Shown piece after piece: positions 9,701-11,139 of a stretch of 11,139 nt of DNA. Within the stretch, counting starts at the first letter, position 1; the number at the start of each line of letters is the position of its first letter. Source of the stretch: Betaproteobacteria bacterium (lineage in GTDB: Bacteria; Pseudomonadota; Gammaproteobacteria; Burkholderiales; SG8-39). The notes under the pieces were generated by a model. The model did not search any database, was not told the DNA's origin, and saw nothing but the letters and a program-made list of their open reading frames with translations. The stretch spans positions 1 through 11,139 of the forward strand of contig SHXL01000083.1 of NCBI GenBank assembly GCA_009693345.1, written 5' to 3'. The translations under genes and the position numbers were made by a program.

Positions 9701-9738
9701 CATGGAAATAATCGGGCTCTGACCCCGATTTTCCCATG
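9701..9738. repeat. Imperfect inverted repeat spanning the smpB and ratA start codons
   Basis: The 32-base gap between the divergent genes, plus both start codons, forms an imperfect palindrome. The core is AATCGGG (9710-9716), loop CTCTGAC, CCCGATT (9724-9730). Read outward, smpB is preceded by CCCGATTATTTCC and ratA by CCCGATTTTCCC, so the two genes have nearly the same leader and neither has a clear Shine-Dalgarno. The GGGGTCAGAGCCC-type core resembles REP-like palindromes that I recall from proteobacterial genomes; that family link is from memory and unverified. It could be an extragenic repeat, a symmetric operator or an RNA hairpin. Confidence 0.6.
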
Positions 9739-10179
9739 AAGCGCATCTCCCGCTCGGCGATTGTCGAGTGCGGGGCGATGGACTTCTACGCGCTGGTCGA
9801 GGCGATCGAAGCGTACCCGCGCTTCCTGCCCTGGTGCACGGCGGCTGAAGTCCGCGAAAGGACGCCCGGGCGGACCGTCGCGATGCTCACCTTGGCCGTC
9901 AAGGGAGTGCGGCAGTCCTTTACCACCGAGAACACCAATCTTCCGGGGCAATCCATCGACATGCGGCTGCTCGAGGGGCCGTTCAAGAGCTTTGCCGCGG
10001 CGTGGCGCTTCGCGCCGCTCGGCGCGGGCGCATGCAAGGCCGAGTATTCGATGGAATACGAGTTCTCCAGCCGCGTCGTCGCGGCGGTCCTGGAGCCGGT
10101 ATTCAGGCGCATTGCCGACAATACGGTGGACGCATTCGCGAAAAGGGTCCTGCATGAAAGGATCCCACATGCGCGTTGA
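9736..10179 (+). CDS. ratA: RatA/COQ10-like START-domain protein
   Basis: This 147-residue protein belongs to the small START/SRPBCC family that includes E. coli RatA (YfjG) and mitochondrial Coq10. E. coli RatA was described as a toxin that blocks 70S ribosome formation, while Coq10-type members bind ubiquinone; either or both roles may apply. Family marks are a KRISRSAIVECGAMDFYALV N-terminus, the signature AYPRFLPWCTAAEV (26-39), VKGVRQSFTTEN, a DMRLLEGPFKSFAAAWRF segment (75-92) and a C-terminal amphipathic helix with FRRIADNTVDAFAKR. The N-terminus aligns well from ATG 9736, which supports that start despite poor ribosome binding. It is divergent from smpB and overlaps the rnfH-like gene, an order widely conserved in proteobacteria (smpB-ratA-ratB). 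Confidence 0.92.
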   Translation: MKRISRSAIVECGAMDFYALVEAIEAYPRFLPWCTAAEVRERTPGRTVAMLTLAVKGVRQSFTTENTNLPGQSIDMRLLEGPFKSFAAAWRFAPLGAGACKAEYSMEYEFSSRVVAAVLEPVFRRIADNTVDAFAKRVLHERIPHAR

Positions 10180-10438
10180 AGTGGTATACGCCCTGGCGGA
10201 TGTCCAGGACATCGTCGTGCTCGAGCTGGCCGAGGGCGCCGTCGCTCGAGATGCCGTTGCCGCGAGCGGCGTGCTCGCGCGCCACGGGCTCAACGTGGGG
10301 AAGCTTATGCTGGGAATCGCCGGCCGGCGCGTCGCGCCGGAACACCGCCTGCGCGAGAGCGACCGAGTGGAAATCCTGCGGCCGCTCGCCGCGGACCCGA
10401 ACGAGGCGCGGCGCCAGCGGGCGCGCCGCGGCCGCTAG
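10169..10438 (+). CDS. RnfH/RatB-family ubiquitin-like fold protein
   Basis: This small protein (89 residues from ATG 10169) is of the RnfH family (E. coli RatB/YfjF), a beta-grasp fold related to ThiS/MoaD but without their C-terminal Gly-Gly. Marks are RVEVVYALADVQ at the start, ASGVLARHGLN, a short LGIAGRRV segment in the middle, and RLRESDRVEILRPLAADPNEARRQRA near the end, close to the family consensus. The function is unknown in general; some members sit near rnf electron-transport genes. The start could instead be ATG 10154, which adds MKGSH. I prefer 10169 because AAAGGA lies 6 bases upstream. It overlaps the 3' end of ratA by 11 bases (26 for the longer form), so the two are probably translated as an operon. 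Its TAG stop shares CTAG with the convergent neighbour. Confidence 0.9.
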   Translation: MRVEVVYALADVQDIVVLELAEGAVARDAVAASGVLARHGLNVGKLMLGIAGRRVAPEHRLRESDRVEILRPLAADPNEARRQRARRGR

Positions 10439-10824
10439 GAGGGGCAGTTGTTCGCGTACAGCGCGCGCGCCTTGACGGCATCCGTGCGCTTGGAACGCCC
10501 GCCGCCCCCCATCTCGCGCAGGATCTCCTTTGCCCGCTCGCACTCCTGCACATTGCCGGTAACCGGGGCTTTTTTCATGGCCATGTTGGCCGTTTTCTGG
10601 GATTCGCCCTGGGGCGTGGAGGCAGGCGTTTCTTGCTTCACATCGGTTGCGGCCCGCGGCGGCGGCTGAGGCGCGGGCGCGCCCCTGGGCGTCTCCAGCT
10701 TTGCGCCCGGTGGCGGCAGATCGCCGCACGCCCGTTTGCCGTCGGCGCCGGTCCAGCATTTGATCTGCGCCTGCGCCGCGCCCGCGAGGGCAAGTCCGAT
10801 GAAAAGCAGCAGTCCCCTGATCAT
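10435..10824 (-). CDS. Secreted DUF4124-type protein
   Basis: This is a 129-residue protein with a signal peptide (MIRGLLLFIGLALAGAAQA, cleavage after ~19). A short DUF4124-like segment follows (QIKCWTGADGKRACGDLPPPGA, residues 20-41), in which the usual tyrosine/serine positions are cysteines (C23, C33). A low-complexity proline-, threonine- and alanine-rich linker spans ~42-90. The C-terminal region has a charged helix (QECERAKEILREM, C95) and a final cysteine (C127) in YANNCPS. The four cysteines and the export signal suggest a periplasmic disulfide-bonded protein. DUF4124 proteins are common in betaproteobacteria and their role is unknown. I chose ATG 10824 over 10848 because it puts the hydrophobic core right at the N-terminus and has a GGAACAGG purine stretch upstream. 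It is convergent with rnfH and divergent from guaB. Confidence 0.85.
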   Translation of the reverse strand: MIRGLLLFIGLALAGAAQAQIKCWTGADGKRACGDLPPPGAKLETPRGAPAPQPPPRAATDVKQETPASTPQGESQKTANMAMKKAPVTGNVQECERAKEILREMGGGGRSKRTDAVKARALYANNCPS

Positions 10825-10913
10825 CGCCTGTTCCGTAATCCCATTCATGCCCGGAGGGCACGCAGACGGTAACCAGTTTTCTCCGCTGCGTCAAACCGGT
10901 TCGGCGACTCGCG

Positions 10914-10919
10914 TATAAT
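10914..10919 (+). promoter_or_regulatory. Sigma70-like -10 element of guaB
   Basis: A perfect TATAAT lies 24 bases before ATG 10944, in the 119-base gap between the DUF4124 gene and guaB. The -35 region at the right distance (around 10891-10896, TCAAAC) is poor. The predicted transcript starts near 10926 and has a leader of about 18 bases with AGGG (10934-10937) as Shine-Dalgarno. No PurR-like or other operator is evident. Confidence 0.65.
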
Positions 10920-10943
10920 GCGTTTTTGTAGGCAGGGCTGACC

Positions 10944-11139
10944 ATGCGGGTGATCCAGAAGGCGCTGACCTTCGACGATGTCCTCCTCCTTCCCGCCCAC
11001 TCGCGCGTCCTGCCGCGCCAGGTTTCCCTGAAGTCCCGCCTTACCCGCAAGCTCGACCTGAACATACCCCTGATGTCGGCCGCCATGGACACGGTGACCG
11101 AGGCGCGGCTCGCGATCGCCATCGCCCAGGAAGGCGGCA
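10944..11139 (+). CDS. guaB: IMP dehydrogenase, 3'-truncated by window edge
   Basis: GuaB oxidises IMP to XMP with NAD+, the first committed and rate-limiting step of GMP synthesis. Only the first 65 codons are present. ALTFDDVLLLPAHS (residues 7-20), NIPLMSAAMDTVTE (40-53) and RLAIAIAQEGG match the N-terminal TIM-barrel strand region of the family closely. The CBS domains and the catalytic cysteine loop lie beyond the window. The start is fixed by this alignment and by AGGG 6 bases upstream. A TATAAT box shortly upstream suggests it has its own promoter and heads a new transcription unit, possibly with guaA downstream as in many bacteria (not visible here). Confidence 0.95.
   Translation, partial: MRVIQKALTFDDVLLLPAHSRVLPRQVSLKSRLTRKLDLNIPLMSAAMDTVTEARLAIAIAQEGG

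Noticed and set aside
10154..10168. Longer start for the rnfH-like gene (adds MKGSH)
   Set aside because: It is possible, with AAAAGGG upstream, but the second ATG has a better AAAGGA site and fits the RVEVVYAL start. The two cannot be separated with certainty.
9736..10438. ratA plus the rnfH-like gene as a classical type II toxin-antitoxin pair
   Set aside because: In E. coli RatB was not shown to be an antitoxin for RatA, and the pair is a widely conserved core gene neighbourhood. No evidence here for a toxin-antitoxin function.
10103..11122. 339-codon minus-strand frame covering rnfH, the DUF4124 gene and guaB
   Set aside because: It crosses several real genes and the guaB promoter. The overlapped products are well supported and this one is not.

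Overview
The window is G+C-rich, densely coding DNA from a bacterium that is most likely a betaproteobacterium (Burkholderiales, Rhodocyclales or Nitrosomonadales-like). The evidence is the gene order lpxB-rnhB-TrmH/SpoU methyltransferase, ppsR/ppsA, smpB/ratA/rnfH and guaB, the Bug (TctC) family protein, and the lipid A gene, which marks a Gram-negative. No RNA genes, CRISPR arrays, insertion sequences or phage genes are visible. Species cannot be named from this sequence.

Layout. Positions 1-2190 (+) hold the end of a lipid A operon: lpxB (5' end cut by the window edge), rnhB and a SpoU-class RNA methyltransferase, each overlapping the next. Positions 2187-6032 (+) hold a transport cassette: a damaged TctC/Bug-type periplasmic binding protein whose ATG overlaps the methyltransferase stop, an intact TAXI-type TRAP binding protein with a very strong ribosome binding site, and a fused 4TM/12TM TRAP permease. 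The cassette meets ppsR (-) tail to tail with 13 bases between. ppsR and ppsA are divergent, only 21 bases apart: PpsR is the regulator of PEP synthase and ppsA encodes PEP synthase. ppsA runs 77 bases into the 3' end of convergent smpB (-). smpB and ratA (+) are divergent across a 32-base imperfect palindrome. ratA overlaps an rnfH-family gene, which shares a CTAG stop tetranucleotide with a convergent DUF4124-type secreted protein gene (-). A sigma70-like promoter and the first 65 codons of guaB (+) close the window.

Functional picture. Most of the window is core housekeeping: outer membrane lipid A, RNA primer/ribonucleotide removal, RNA methylation, gluconeogenic PEP synthesis and its control, ribosome rescue, a START-domain ubiquinone-linked/RatA protein and GMP synthesis. 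The accessory part is the TRAP cassette, which appears to be set into a core block. Its permease and TAXI protein together form a complete uptake system for an unknown, probably organic acid, substrate.

I found no clearly new multi-gene system. The points most worth a second look are the frame-compensated internal deletion in the TctC gene, a sharply AT-rich patch of about 70-90 bases inside ppsA, the inverted repeat that gives smpB and ratA nearly the same leader, and the extreme compaction at ppsR/ppsA and ppsA/smpB. All assignments come from reading motifs; no database search was run.
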